Shown here piece by piece: positions 42,706 through 51,192 of a stretch of 53,213 bases of DNA (its first letter is position 1; each line of letters starts with the position of its first letter). The stretch spans positions 1-53,213 of the forward strand of contig NZ_JAGOGJ010000039.1 of assembly GCF_017996735.1 (NCBI RefSeq). The letters run 5' to 3'. The DNA comes from Niveispirillum sp. (GTDB lineage Bacteria > Pseudomonadota > Alphaproteobacteria > Azospirillales > Azospirillaceae). The notes below the pieces were generated by a model. It was not told where the DNA came from. It was given only the letters and a program-made list of their open reading frames with translations, and made no database searches. Made by a program: the position numbers and the translations under genes.

Positions 42706-43938
42706 ATGACGACGCGGAAACAAAACGCGCGCAGCCTGTCCCTGTTGATCCTTGTTCCCGTCCTGTCGCTGACCGCCCTGCCGGCGGCCGCATCGGACGT
42801 TGCCGCCCTGATCAAGGATGGCAAGTTCCTGCTGGATTTCCGCTACCGCCTGGAAACTGTCGATCAGGCCGGCCTGCCGCAGGAGGCCACGGCCCACACG
42901 GTGCGCGCCCGCACCGGTTTCCAGACGGGCAAGATCAACGGATTCTCCCTTCTGGCGGAGGCGGAAACCGTGGCCCATATGAACCAGTCCTTCAATGACA
43001 GCCTGAACGGCAAGACCCGCCGGCCGGTGATCGCCGATCCGGACGGCATGGAACTGAACCGGTTGCAGGTGGATTATACCGGCCTGCCCAAAACCAGCAT
43101 CACGGTCGGCCGCCAGCGCCTGAACCTGGACAATCAGCGTTTCATCGGTGCCGTCGGTTTCCGCCAGAACGAACAGACCTTGGATGCAGTCAAGATCAAC
43201 AGTCAGGCCATCGACAAGCTGGACCTGACCTACGCCTATGTGGCCCAGGTCAACCGTGTCTTCAGCCATAAAAGCCCGCAGGGCGCGTTCGAGGGCGACA
43301 GCCACCTGTTCAATGCCGGTCTGACCCTGGCCCCCATCGCCAAAGTCACGGGCTATGGCTATCTGCTGGACCTGGAGGAACAGCCGCTGCTGTCCACCGC
43401 CACCTATGGCGGACGCGTGGCCGGCAAGGTCACGCTGGACAAGGTTGCCCTGACCTATGCCGCCGACTATGCGCACCAGAGCGACTACGAAGGCAACCCG
43501 CGCGACATCTCGCTGGATTATGTCGGGCTGGAACTGACCGCCAGCTATGCCGGCATTTCCGTGGGCGGCGGCTATGAAAGCCTGGAAGGCGACGGGGTGC
43601 GCGGCTTTGCCACGCCACTGGCCACACTGCACAAGTTCCAGGGTTATGCCGACGTGTTCCTGACCACCCCGGCCAACGGCGTTACCGATGCCTATGGCCG
43701 TATCGGTTACGAAACAAAGCTGGACTGGGGCCGCGTCACGGGGTTTTCAGCGGCCCTCTGGTGCCATGATTTCGAAGCCGAAAGGATTGATCTGTCCTAT
43801 GGCAGCGAGGTCAATCTGGAGGCGGCGGTGAAGCTGGGACCGAAGGTCACCATCAGCACCAAATATGCCGATTATGACGGCGACGGCGCCTTTGCCGATC
43901 GGAAGAAATTCTGGCTGTCGCTGGAATACAGCTACTGA
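42706..43938 (+). CDS. Outer-membrane porin, probably nitrate-regulated
   Basis: A 410-residue beta-barrel with signal peptide (SLLILVPVLSLTALPAAASDVAA), the alginate-export/OprD-like porin layout, many aromatic beta strands (DFRYRLETVDQAG, TVGRQRLNLDNQRFIGAVGFRQNEQ) and a terminal Tyr (LEYSY). The ATG at 42706 has GGAG six bases upstream; the longer frame would read through the leader terminator. Preceded by a sigma-54-like promoter and an ANTAR-type terminator leader like those of nrtA and nirB. Inference: an outer-membrane channel for nitrate or a related anion. Confidence 0.88.
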   Translation: MTTRKQNARSLSLLILVPVLSLTALPAAASDVAALIKDGKFLLDFRYRLETVDQAGLPQEATAHTVRARTGFQTGKINGFSLLAEAETVAHMNQSFNDSLNGKTRRPVIADPDGMELNRLQVDYTGLPKTSITVGRQRLNLDNQRFIGAVGFRQNEQTLDAVKINSQAIDKLDLTYAYVAQVNRVFSHKSPQGAFEGDSHLFNAGLTLAPIAKVTGYGYLLDLEEQPLLSTATYGGRVAGKVTLDKVALTYAADYAHQSDYEGNPRDISLDYVGLELTASYAGISVGGGYESLEGDGVRGFATPLATLHKFQGYADVFLTTPANGVTDAYGRIGYETKLDWGRVTGFSAALWCHDFEAERIDLSYGSEVNLEAAVKLGPKVTISTKYADYDGDGAFADRKKFWLSLEYSY

Positions 43939-44017
43939 TCCGCCGGGGCCGCCCGCCCCCGGCGGGAGGGGTGGCCCCCTGTCCATCCACCTCCGCCGGT
44001 GCCTCGAAGGGTTGTGA

Positions 44018-44152
44018 TACCATCGGTCAAAATTCTTGACCGATGGTACGGCGGGACTGCCGCCGCGCGGCCCATGCCGCGTAGCCAAGGGCGCGGATGC
44101 GCCCGCCGGCGACTGAGATACACGAAATCTTGACCATCGGTCATGATTTCGT
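44018..44152. repeat. Interspersed palindromic repeat, copy C
   Basis: Left: a perfect 13-bp palindrome TACCATCGGTCAA/TTGACCGATGGTA (44018-44048). Core 44049-44117 with CGGCGGGACTGCCGCCGCG and GTAGCCAAG. Right: CACGAAATCTTGACC pairs with GGTCATGATTTCGTG with one mismatch (44121-44152). It follows the porin gene by about 80 bases. The remaining sequence 44153-44360 shows no gene. Confidence 0.78.
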
Positions 44153-44360
44153 GACGCTGGTATGAGAGCGCCAAAGCGCAACAGCCACCGCCCAAAAAAT
44201 CACCACGCGGCGCATCTGCACAAATCCGCGCCATCACCGCCTGCAACTTGAGCGTTCCCGCTGCCGCTTTTCGGCGCATGAGCGGCCCTTCCTGCGAAAA
44301 CCGGCAGCCACACTCTTGATAAACAACAATTAACCATTTGCCTTTCGCCATCCCCGGCAC

Positions 44361-44378
44361 TTGGCACACTTCTCGCTA
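44361..44378 (+). promoter_or_regulatory. Sigma-54 promoter of nrtABC
   Basis: TTGGCACACTTCTCGCTA: TTGGCAC at -24 and CGCT at -12 with the GG and GC ten bases apart. Start of transcription expected near 44388. Confidence 0.7.
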
Positions 44379-44460
44379 ATATCGTCTCGCACTCGCGGCA
44401 TGAAGGTGACGATGCCTTTTCTCCGGGCTGGTAACGGTCCGGGGCCGCGGTGCCGAAATT

Positions 44461-44500
44461 GCGATTCCGACGCTGGGATCGCCTGGAGCAACGGCGCTCC
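44461..44500 (+). promoter_or_regulatory. Two-hairpin ANTAR (NasT) leader of nrtABC
   Basis: First hairpin: GCGATTCC-GACGCT-GGGATCGC (eight pairs, hexaloop). Second hairpin: GGAGC-AACGGC-GCTCC (five pairs, hexaloop with A1 and G4), two bases later. The second overlaps the terminator's 5' arm, so it and the terminator are mutually exclusive. Confidence 0.85.
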
Positions 44501-44558
44501 GATGACCTGCACGGGCTTTTATCGCCCCTGGATGTCGTCGGAGCGCCGTTTTCATTTT
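44490..44558 (+). terminator. Intrinsic terminator in the nrtA leader (attenuator)
   Basis: A 17-bp stem, AACGGCGCTCCGATGAC with GTCGTCGGAGCGCCGTT (one G-U pair), followed by TTTTCATTTT, 40 bases before the nrtA start codon. Confidence 0.9.
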
Positions 44559-44597
44559 CAGCCCGGCCACCAGCCGGAAACAGGGAGCCCGCGCATC

Positions 44598-45908
44598 ATG
44601 AGCCAGACCGACAAATCCCCCGCCGGCCTGACCCGCCGTTCGCTGCTGACCAATACGGCAAAGGCCGCCGGCGCCGCCGCCATCCTGACCGCCGCGCGCA
44701 CCGCCCTGCCGGGTGGGGCCGCCTGGGCCGCCGCCGCGCCGGAGGTCACGGGCGCCACGCTGGGCTTCATCGCCCTGACCGACAGCGCACCGCTGATCGT
44801 GGCCAAGGTGAAGGGCCTGTACGCCAAATACGGCATGCCCGACGTGAATGTCGTGAAACAGGCAAGCTGGGGCACGACCCGCGACAATCTGGAACTGGGA
44901 TCGGCGGCCGGCGGTATCGACGGCGCGCATATCCTGACCCCCATGCCCTACCTGATCTCCACGGGCAAGGTGACGAAGAACAACCAGCCGCTGCCCATGG
45001 CCATCCTGGCGCGGCTGAACACCAACGGCCAGTGCATCTCCGTTGCTAACCGGTACAAGGGCATGGGCATCACCACCAAGGCCACCGGCCTGAAGGAAGC
45101 CTTTGCCAAGGCCAAGGCGGAGGGCAAGGAGGTGAAGTGTGCCGTCACCTTCCCCGGCGGCACGCATGACCTGTGGATGCGCTACTGGCTGGCGTCCAAC
45201 GGCATCGACCCGGACAAGGATGTCTCCACCATCGTGGTGCCGCCGCCGCAGATGGTGGCCAACATGAAGGTCGATACGATGGAGGCGTTCTGTGTGGGCG
45301 AACCCTGGAACGCCCAGCTGGTGAACCAGGGCATCGGCTTCACGGCGCTGACCACGGGCGAGCTGTGGCACGACCATCCGGAAAAGAGCTTCGCCATGCG
45401 CGCCGACTGGGTGGAAAAGAACCCCAACGCCGCCAAGGCCCTGCTGGCCGCCGTGATCGAGGCGCAGATCTGGTGCGACAAGCCGGAGAACAAGGAGGAG
45501 ATGTGCCAGATCGTCTCGGGCCGTGAATGGTTCAAGGCGCCGGTGGAGGACATTCTGGGCCGCGCCACGGGCACCATCGATTATGGCGACGGGCGTGTGG
45601 TCAAGGACAGCCCCGAAATCATGAAATATTGGCGCGACCACGCCTCCTATCCGTATCAGAGCCATGACCTCTGGTTCCTGACCGAGGATCAGCGCTGGGG
45701 CTATCTGCCCGCCGATCTGGACACCAAGGCTCTGATCGCCAAGGTCAACCGCCAGGATTTGTGGCGTGACGCCGCGAAAATCGTCGGGGCCGCCGACGTT
45801 CCGGCCGGCCCCTCGCGCGGCGTGGAGAAATTCTTCGACGGCCGCACCTTCGATCCCGCCAACCCGGCGGCCTATCTCGCATCGCTCGGCATCAAGCGTA
45901 TCGCCTGA
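44598..45908 (+). CDS. nrtA: Nitrate ABC transporter substrate-binding protein NrtA
   Basis: Periplasmic nitrate-binding protein of the NrtA/NasF family, 436 residues. A twin-arginine signal is visible (GLTRRSLLTNTAKAAGAAA). The mature part has the family features GFIALTDSAPLIVAKVKGLYAKYGM, AHILTPMPYLIS, TFPGGTHDLWMRYWLASNGIDP, PPPQMVANMKVDTMEAFCVGEPWN and the C-terminal SHDLWFLTEDQRWG. The start at 44598 lies after the terminator leader with GGAG upstream; the open frame before it is leader. First gene of a three-gene ABC operon. It delivers nitrate (or cyanate or nitrite) to NrtB. Confidence 0.95.
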   Translation: MSQTDKSPAGLTRRSLLTNTAKAAGAAAILTAARTALPGGAAWAAAAPEVTGATLGFIALTDSAPLIVAKVKGLYAKYGMPDVNVVKQASWGTTRDNLELGSAAGGIDGAHILTPMPYLISTGKVTKNNQPLPMAILARLNTNGQCISVANRYKGMGITTKATGLKEAFAKAKAEGKEVKCAVTFPGGTHDLWMRYWLASNGIDPDKDVSTIVVPPPQMVANMKVDTMEAFCVGEPWNAQLVNQGIGFTALTTGELWHDHPEKSFAMRADWVEKNPNAAKALLAAVIEAQIWCDKPENKEEMCQIVSGREWFKAPVEDILGRATGTIDYGDGRVVKDSPEIMKYWRDHASYPYQSHDLWFLTEDQRWGYLPADLDTKALIAKVNRQDLWRDAAKIVGAADVPAGPSRGVEKFFDGRTFDPANPAAYLASLGIKRIA

Positions 45909-45928
45909 GTTCTGGGGAGGAAATAAAC

Positions 45929-46801
45929 ATGTCGACGATCAGCGAGAATAGTGTCGTGGCACGGGTGCAGGGTGGCGGCGGGCTTTCCGCCCTGGCCGCC
46001 ACCCTGCAATCGGCCCTGCTGCAGGCACGGGCCAAGCTTTTCGATCTGCTTCCCCTCATCGTGGCCCTGGTCACATTGCTGGGCATCTGGGAACTGGCCT
46101 GCCGGGGGGCCGGTTCCTCCCTGCCGCCGCCGTCGCGGGTGGTCACCGACACCTGGGAACTGATCATCGATCCCTTCTTTGACAATGGCGGCGTGGACAA
46201 GGGCCTGTTCTGGCATCTGGCCGCCAGTTTGAAGCGGGTCGCCGTCGGTTTCACCCTGTCGGCCATCACCGGCATCGCACTGGGCGTGCTGATCGGACAA
46301 TCCAGCCTGGCCTTCCGGGGGCTGGACCCGATCTTCCAGGTGCTGCGGACGGTCCCGCCGCTGGCCTGGCTGCCCATTTCGCTGGCAGCCTTCCGCCAGG
46401 CCGACCCGTCGGCCATCTTCGTGATCTTCATCACCTCTATCTGGCCGATCATTCTGAACACGGCCGTGGGCGTGCGGCAGATCCCGCAGGATTACCGCAA
46501 TGTGGCCCGCGTGCTGCGCCTGTCGCCGCTGGAATTCTTCTTCCGCATCATGCTGCCCTCTTCGGTTCCCTTTATCTTCACCGGGCTGAAGATCGGCATC
46601 GGCCTGTCCTGGCTGGCCATCGTGGCGGCGGAGATGCTGATCGGCGGCGTCGGCATCGGCTTCTTCATCTGGGACGCCTGGAACAGTTCCCTGATGAGCG
46701 AAATCATCCTGGCGCTGGTCTATGTCGGCCTTGTCGGCTTCCTGCTGGACCGCGTGATCACCCTGATCGGCAACCGTATCGCCGGCCGCAAGGTCGGGTA
46801 A
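45929..46801 (+). CDS. nrtB: Nitrate ABC transporter permease NrtB
   Basis: Inner-membrane permease of 290 residues with about six helices. The cytoplasmic coupling EAA-like loop reads AARVLRLSPLEFFFRIMLPSSVPFIFTGLKIGIGLSWLAIVAAEM, and TVPPLAWLPISLAAF and IFITSIWPIILNTAVG precede it. The N-terminal 30 residues are a poorly conserved soluble tail. The ATG has a strong GGGGAGGA upstream, 20 bases after the nrtA stop. It forms the channel of the nitrate importer with NrtA and the ATPase. Confidence 0.95.
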   Translation: MSTISENSVVARVQGGGGLSALAATLQSALLQARAKLFDLLPLIVALVTLLGIWELACRGAGSSLPPPSRVVTDTWELIIDPFFDNGGVDKGLFWHLAASLKRVAVGFTLSAITGIALGVLIGQSSLAFRGLDPIFQVLRTVPPLAWLPISLAAFRQADPSAIFVIFITSIWPIILNTAVGVRQIPQDYRNVARVLRLSPLEFFFRIMLPSSVPFIFTGLKIGIGLSWLAIVAAEMLIGGVGIGFFIWDAWNSSLMSEIILALVYVGLVGFLLDRVITLIGNRIAGRKVG

Positions 46802-46817
46802 GGACGAGGAGACGAGC

Positions 46818-47615
46818 ATGACCCATCCCTACCTTTCCCTTGAGAATGTCGGCATGGATTTCCGCGTCGGCGGCCGTGTCTTCCACGCTGTCACCGACGT
46901 GAACCTGAGCATCGATCGGGGGCAGTTCGTCTCCATCATCGGCCATTCCGGCTGTGGCAAGTCCACCTTGCTGAACATCGTGGCGGGCCTGACCCGCTGC
47001 ACCGCCGGCGGCGTCATCCTGGACGGGCAGGAGGTGAACAGCCCCGGCCCCGATCGCGCCGTAGTGTTCCAGAACCATTCCCTGCTGCCCTGGCTGACCG
47101 CGTACCAGAATGTGCGGCTGGCCGTGGACAAGGTGTTCGGGTCATCCAAGTCGGCGGCCGAACGCCATGACTGGACGCTGCACAATCTGCGGCTGGTCCA
47201 TATGGATCATGCGGTGGACAAGCGTCCCGACGAATTGTCGGGCGGCATGAAGCAGCGCGTGGGCATCGCCCGCGCGCTTGCCATGGAACCCAAGGTTCTG
47301 CTGATGGATGAACCGTTCGGTGCGCTGGACGCCCTGACCCGCGCCCATCTTCAGGACACGGTGATGGAAATCCAGACCCGCCTGAACAGCACCGTCATCA
47401 TGATCACCCATGATGTGGACGAGGCTGTGCTGCTGTCCGACCGGATCGTGATGATGACCAACGGCCCGTCCGCCACCATCGGCGAGGTGCTGACGGTCGA
47501 CCTGCCCCGCCCCCGCCGCCGGCTGGACCTGTCCGACGATGCCCGTTACATCGGCTACCGGGCGTCGGTGCTGCGGTTTCTCTATGAACGGCATGCGAAA
47601 CCCGAAGCGGCGTAA
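46818..47615 (+). CDS. nrtC: Nitrate ABC transporter ATP-binding protein
   Basis: A 265-residue ABC ATPase without the NrtA-like C-terminal fusion of cyanobacterial NrtC (so NrtD/NasD-like). Walker A GHSGCGKST, Q-loop FQNHSLLPWLTAYQNV, signature LSGGMKQRVGIARALA, Walker B VLLMDEPFGALD and switch His in MITHDVDEAV are all present. Start 46818 follows GGACGAGGAG and comes 16 bases after nrtB. Energises the importer. Confidence 0.95.
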   Translation: MTHPYLSLENVGMDFRVGGRVFHAVTDVNLSIDRGQFVSIIGHSGCGKSTLLNIVAGLTRCTAGGVILDGQEVNSPGPDRAVVFQNHSLLPWLTAYQNVRLAVDKVFGSSKSAAERHDWTLHNLRLVHMDHAVDKRPDELSGGMKQRVGIARALAMEPKVLLMDEPFGALDALTRAHLQDTVMEIQTRLNSTVIMITHDVDEAVLLSDRIVMMTNGPSATIGEVLTVDLPRPRRRLDLSDDARYIGYRASVLRFLYERHAKPEAA

Positions 47616-47622
47616 CCCCAAT

Positions 47623-47662
47623 GCCATCGGTGGGCGGCGGCTCTCCTGCGCCCACCGATGGC
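47623..47662. terminator. Bidirectional terminator between nrtC and the chemoreceptor
   Basis: GCCATCGGTGGGCG and its exact 14-bp complement around a 12-nt loop, followed by TTTA, lie between the convergent stops. Confidence 0.85.
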
Positions 47663-47678
47663 TTTACTCAACTGCGTT

Positions 47679-49370
47679 TTACGCAGCGCGAACGGTGGCG
47701 ATAAAGCTCTCCACCTCGCGGCGTAGAATCTCAGCCTCCCGCGAAAGACCATTCGCCGAACCCAGAACCTGGGTCGCCGCCGCACCGGCCTCCGACGCCG
47801 CCTGGCTTACGCCGGAGATGTTGGTATTGACCTCCTGCGTGCCATGCGCTGCCTGCTGAACATTGGAGGAAATCTCCCGCGTGGCGGCACTCTGCTGTTC
47901 AATGGCGGCGGCAATGTTGCCGGAGATTTCGTTCAACCGGTCAATGGTCCTTTCGACACCTTCGACCGCCAGTTTGGCGCCGCCGGTTGCCGACTGGATT
48001 TCGGTGACCTTCGCCTGAATTTCATCGGTCGCGCGGGCGGTCTGGTTGGCAAGTGCCTTCACCTCCGACGCGACGACGGCGAAGCCCTTGCCCGCATCAC
48101 CGGCGCGTGCCGCCTCGATCGTGGCATTCAGCGCCAGAAGGTTGGTCTGCCCAGCGATTTCATTGATCAGTTTGATAATATCACCGATCTGCTGGGCCGC
48201 CGTGACCAGAGCCACCATGGTGTCGGAGGTGCGCTTGGTCTCCACCGCCGCCTGACCGGCGATCTGGCTGGAGGTCGATACCTGACGTCCGATTTCCTGT
48301 ATGGAAGATGACAATTCCTCCGTGGCGCTGGCGACGGTCTGGACATTGGCGGACGCCTGTTCGGACGCCGACGCGACAACCATCGCCTGACGGCTCGTCT
48401 CCTCCGCCGTGCCGGACATGGCAGATGCGGTAGCCTGCATCTCCGTCGCGGCCGACGCTACCGTCTCCACGACACCCTTCACCCGTGCCTCGAACGCATC
48501 CGCCAGCTTCAGCATGCCGGCGCGGCGTTCGGCCTCGGCCGTGGCCTTCTGCGCCTCCTGGGCGGCCTGCAGGCGCTCCATCTCGATGGCATTCTCTTTG
48601 AAGACCTGGACCGCCGCCGCCATTTCCCCGATCTCATCGCGGCGCTGGCGATACGGCACGTCCACCGCCTTGTCATTCGCGGCCAACCGGCGCATCACGC
48701 CGGAAATGGCGACGACCGGGGTGCTCACGCCGCGGGACAGCAGGAAACCGAACAGGATGGACAGGAGGCACGCCGCCGCCATACCTGCCCACGTCGCCGT
48801 TCCGGAAGCATCAAGCGCATTGCTTTGGTTCCCCGCCCGGACTTCCAGCAGCTGACGCTCCACCTCCCGGATGTCTTCGGCGATGCGACGCAGGTTGTCG
48901 AACGAAGCTTTCCCCGCACCACCTGCTTCCATGTCACGGGCGGCCTGCACCGTGGCAGGATTGGCCATCAACGCGATCTCCCGATCAGCAACGCCCGTCT
49001 GCCATTTCTCCATGGCCAGTTTCAAATCGTCCAGCCGCTTCTGCTGGGCCGGATTGTCCTTGGTCAGTTCCTTCGCCTGCCGCCAACTGTCCGCCGCAAG
49101 CTTCCCGCCGGCCGCATAGGGTTCCAGAAATTCCTTCTTGCCAGAAAGAAGATAGCCACGCAAACCGGTTTCCTGGTTCACCATTCCCATCACGACAGCG
49201 TCAATACTATCGAGAACTTTGTAAGTATGTGTGCTCCATTCGGTGGTCTTGCGCACAACCGAAAGCTCATAATTTACAAATATTCCCATTAATGCTATAA
49301 TTATAAGGATAGCAGTAAAAGACAGAGCTAATTTTATTTTTATCGACAAATTGATAATGACTTTAAGCAC
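47679..49370 (-). CDS. Methyl-accepting chemotaxis protein with CHASE3-like sensor
   Basis: Inner-membrane chemoreceptor, 563 residues. TM1 is [19 protein letters not shown]. The periplasmic sensor is helical, CHASE3-like ([27 protein letters not shown]). TM2 is [18 protein letters not shown], then HAMP ([35 protein letters not shown]) and the signalling tip [46 protein letters not shown] 49370 starts it, weakly supported by GGGGGCGCAG; its first codons are unusually AT-rich for this genome. Placed between the nitrate import operon and nasS, which invites the guess that it mediates taxis to nitrate, but its sensor matches a generic class. Confidence 0.9.
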   Translation of the reverse strand: MLKVIINLSIKIKLALSFTAILIIIALMGIFVNYELSVVRKTTEWSTHTYKVLDSIDAVVMGMVNQETGLRGYLLSGKKEFLEPYAAGGKLAADSWRQAKELTKDNPAQQKRLDDLKLAMEKWQTGVADREIALMANPATVQAARDMEAGGAGKASFDNLRRIAEDIREVERQLLEVRAGNQSNALDASGTATWAGMAAACLLSILFGFLLSRGVSTPVVAISGVMRRLAANDKAVDVPYRQRRDEIGEMAAAVQVFKENAIEMERLQAAQEAQKATAEAERRAGMLKLADAFEARVKGVVETVASAATEMQATASAMSGTAEETSRQAMVVASASEQASANVQTVASATEELSSSIQEIGRQVSTSSQIAGQAAVETKRTSDTMVALVTAAQQIGDIIKLINEIAGQTNLLALNATIEAARAGDAGKGFAVVASEVKALANQTARATDEIQAKVTEIQSATGGAKLAVEGVERTIDRLNEISGNIAAAIEQQSAATREISSNVQQAAHGTQEVNTNISGVSQAASEAGAAATQVLGSANGLSREAEILRREVESFIATVRAA

Positions 49371-49574
49371 TCTGCGCCCCCTTGCCCGGATATGAAATCA
49401 GGCCAGAATTGCGATAAATCAAAGATGATACACACCCGATTTATGGCTATTAATCCGCCCTAACAGGGGTGAAAATACGATTGAATGCAGCTATCCCTCA
49501 ATATATCCAGACAGATACGTTTCCAGATTGGAAGCAATCTGAACCGCAATTTCCCATTCGCACCGCGCGCCTGC

Positions 49575-50585
49575 TCAGATGCCCATCGCCTCGTCATACA
49601 GATCCGGCCGCCATACCGCCTCGGCCAGTGCAGTGCGGTCGTCGGCTGACAGGTCGATCTGCCCGGCCGCCGTCATTTCCAGCAGCAGGCGATAAGCATC
49701 GGCCACGTCGGGACGGTTGCGGTTGGGGGCGGGGATGGCGCCCCGCAAGGTCAGCTCGATCAGGTCGGCGGAAAGGCCAACATATTGCGCCTCTGCCAGC
49801 AGCCGGGCCAGTTCCGCGCGGTTGCCGGGGTCGCGGCTCCACTCAGCGGCATTCACGATGGCGCGGACCAGGGCAGCAACCCTGGCCGGATGCTCCTCCG
49901 CCCAATCGGTACGCAGGCCCAGCACCTTTTCCAGACCGTCGGGCCGGATATCAGCCTTGGTCACCACCACCTTGCCCACGCCCCGCTGCACGGCCCGCTG
50001 GTTCCAGGGCTCCCCAGTGCAGAAACCGTCGATCCAGCCGGCGGTAAGGCTTTCCACCATGCGGGGCGGCGTGATGACGCCGATATTCACCTCGCGGCCC
50101 CCGTCGATCCCGCCGTCGGCCAGCCATTTCAGCAACTCGTAATGATGGCACGAGAAATGGAACACGGTGACGAAGGACAGCAACGGCTTGCCCGCCGCCC
50201 GGTCGGCATCGATGATGGGGCGTAGCGCACGGGCACGCAGGGCGGCCGGTCCCGCCATCACATCCGGTGCCACGGCCACCATACGTTCATACAGATCCAG
50301 CGACACGGTGATCGCATTATTGCCCAGGCCCAGCGACACCGGCACCAGCACGGGTGTGGCCGGCACCCCCGCGATGCCGTGATGCAGGGCCAGGGCCAGC
50401 GGTGCCAGGATATGCGCCCCATCCACCAGCCCGAAGGCCAGCTTGTCCCGCAACGCCGCCCAGGAAGGCGCGCGTTCCACGACAAGGTCGATACCCTGGG
50501 CGGCCGCGAAGCCCTTTTCCGCCGCCACGACGGGAATGGCGCAATCCACCAGGGGCGCGAAGCCCAGCTTGACGATCTCGGCCAT
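49575..50585 (-). CDS. nasS: Nitrate/nitrite sensor NasS
   Basis: Cytoplasmic 336-residue NrtA-like protein without signal peptide: MAEIVKLGFAPLVDCAIPVVAAEKGFAA, GAHILAPLALALHHGIAG, VTVFHFSCHHYELLKWLADGGID, PPRMVESLTAGWIDGFCTGEPWN. NasS binds NasT in the absence of nitrate and releases it when nitrate or nitrite binds (established in Paracoccus and Azotobacter). The start at 50585 lies two bases past the nasT stop with GGAG at a good distance. Confidence 0.93.
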   Translation of the reverse strand: MAEIVKLGFAPLVDCAIPVVAAEKGFAAAQGIDLVVERAPSWAALRDKLAFGLVDGAHILAPLALALHHGIAGVPATPVLVPVSLGLGNNAITVSLDLYERMVAVAPDVMAGPAALRARALRPIIDADRAAGKPLLSFVTVFHFSCHHYELLKWLADGGIDGGREVNIGVITPPRMVESLTAGWIDGFCTGEPWNQRAVQRGVGKVVVTKADIRPDGLEKVLGLRTDWAEEHPARVAALVRAIVNAAEWSRDPGNRAELARLLAEAQYVGLSADLIELTLRGAIPAPNRNRPDVADAYRLLLEMTAAGQIDLSADDRTALAEAVWRPDLYDEAMGI

Positions 50586-50587
50586 TC

Positions 50588-51175
50588 TCAAATCTCCATC
50601 TCGAAGGCGGTTATCACGCTCTGCGCGATGTCGGACAGTTTGCGGTTCTGTTTCATGGCGGTACGCCGCATCAGATTGTAGGCGTCCTCCTCCGACAGGC
50701 CGCGATGTTTCATCAGCAGGCCCTTGGCTTTTTCCACCTGCTTGCGGTCCTGCAATTTGGACTGCGCCTCGTCCCGTTCCCGCCGCAGCCGGTCGAAGGC
50801 GTTGAAGCGGGTGATGGCCGTCTCCACGATCGGCTTGATCCGGTCCTGGCGCAAACCATCCACGACATAGGCGCTGACGCCCGCATCGATGGCGGCATGG
50901 ATCATGTGGCTGTCGCTCTGATCCACAAACATGGCGATGGGCCGCTGGACCACGCGACTGACCTGGAACATCTGTTCCAGCGTGTCGCGGTCCGGGTTTT
51001 CCAGATCGATGATGATGACATCGGGCGCCAGCGCCTGGATGCGGGCCAGCAGATTGACCGAGGGGCCGATCGTGCTGACGCGGACCCACCCCGCCTCCAC
51101 CAGCCCACGCTCCACCACGGCGGCGCGGTCGGGATTGCCATCGATGACCAGGATATTGGGTTCGGTGTTGGCCAT
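50588..51175 (-). CDS. nasT: ANTAR-domain antiterminator NasT
   Basis: A 195-residue response-regulator-like protein. The receiver-like N-terminus is ILVIDGNPDRAAVVERGL with VIIIDLENPDRDTLEQM, and AYVVDGLRQDRIKPIVETAI follows. The C-terminal ANTAR RNA-binding three-helix domain is KLQDRKQVEKAKGLLMKHRGLSEEDAYNLMRRTAMKQNRKLSDIAQSVI. It binds paired hexaloop hairpins in nitrate-gene leaders and stops terminator formation. Start 51175 gives the usual family length; the frame upstream runs into the transporter gene. Cognate leaders are found at four places in this window. Confidence 0.95.
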   Translation of the reverse strand: MANTEPNILVIDGNPDRAAVVERGLVEAGWVRVSTIGPSVNLLARIQALAPDVIIIDLENPDRDTLEQMFQVSRVVQRPIAMFVDQSDSHMIHAAIDAGVSAYVVDGLRQDRIKPIVETAITRFNAFDRLRRERDEAQSKLQDRKQVEKAKGLLMKHRGLSEEDAYNLMRRTAMKQNRKLSDIAQSVITAFEMEI

Positions 51176-51192
51176 GCTTGTGTCTGCCACCC

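Noticed and set aside
44361..44597. N-terminal extension of NrtA through the leader
   Set aside because: It is interrupted functionally by a 17-bp T-tailed terminator and lacks similarity; the Tat signal begins at 44598.
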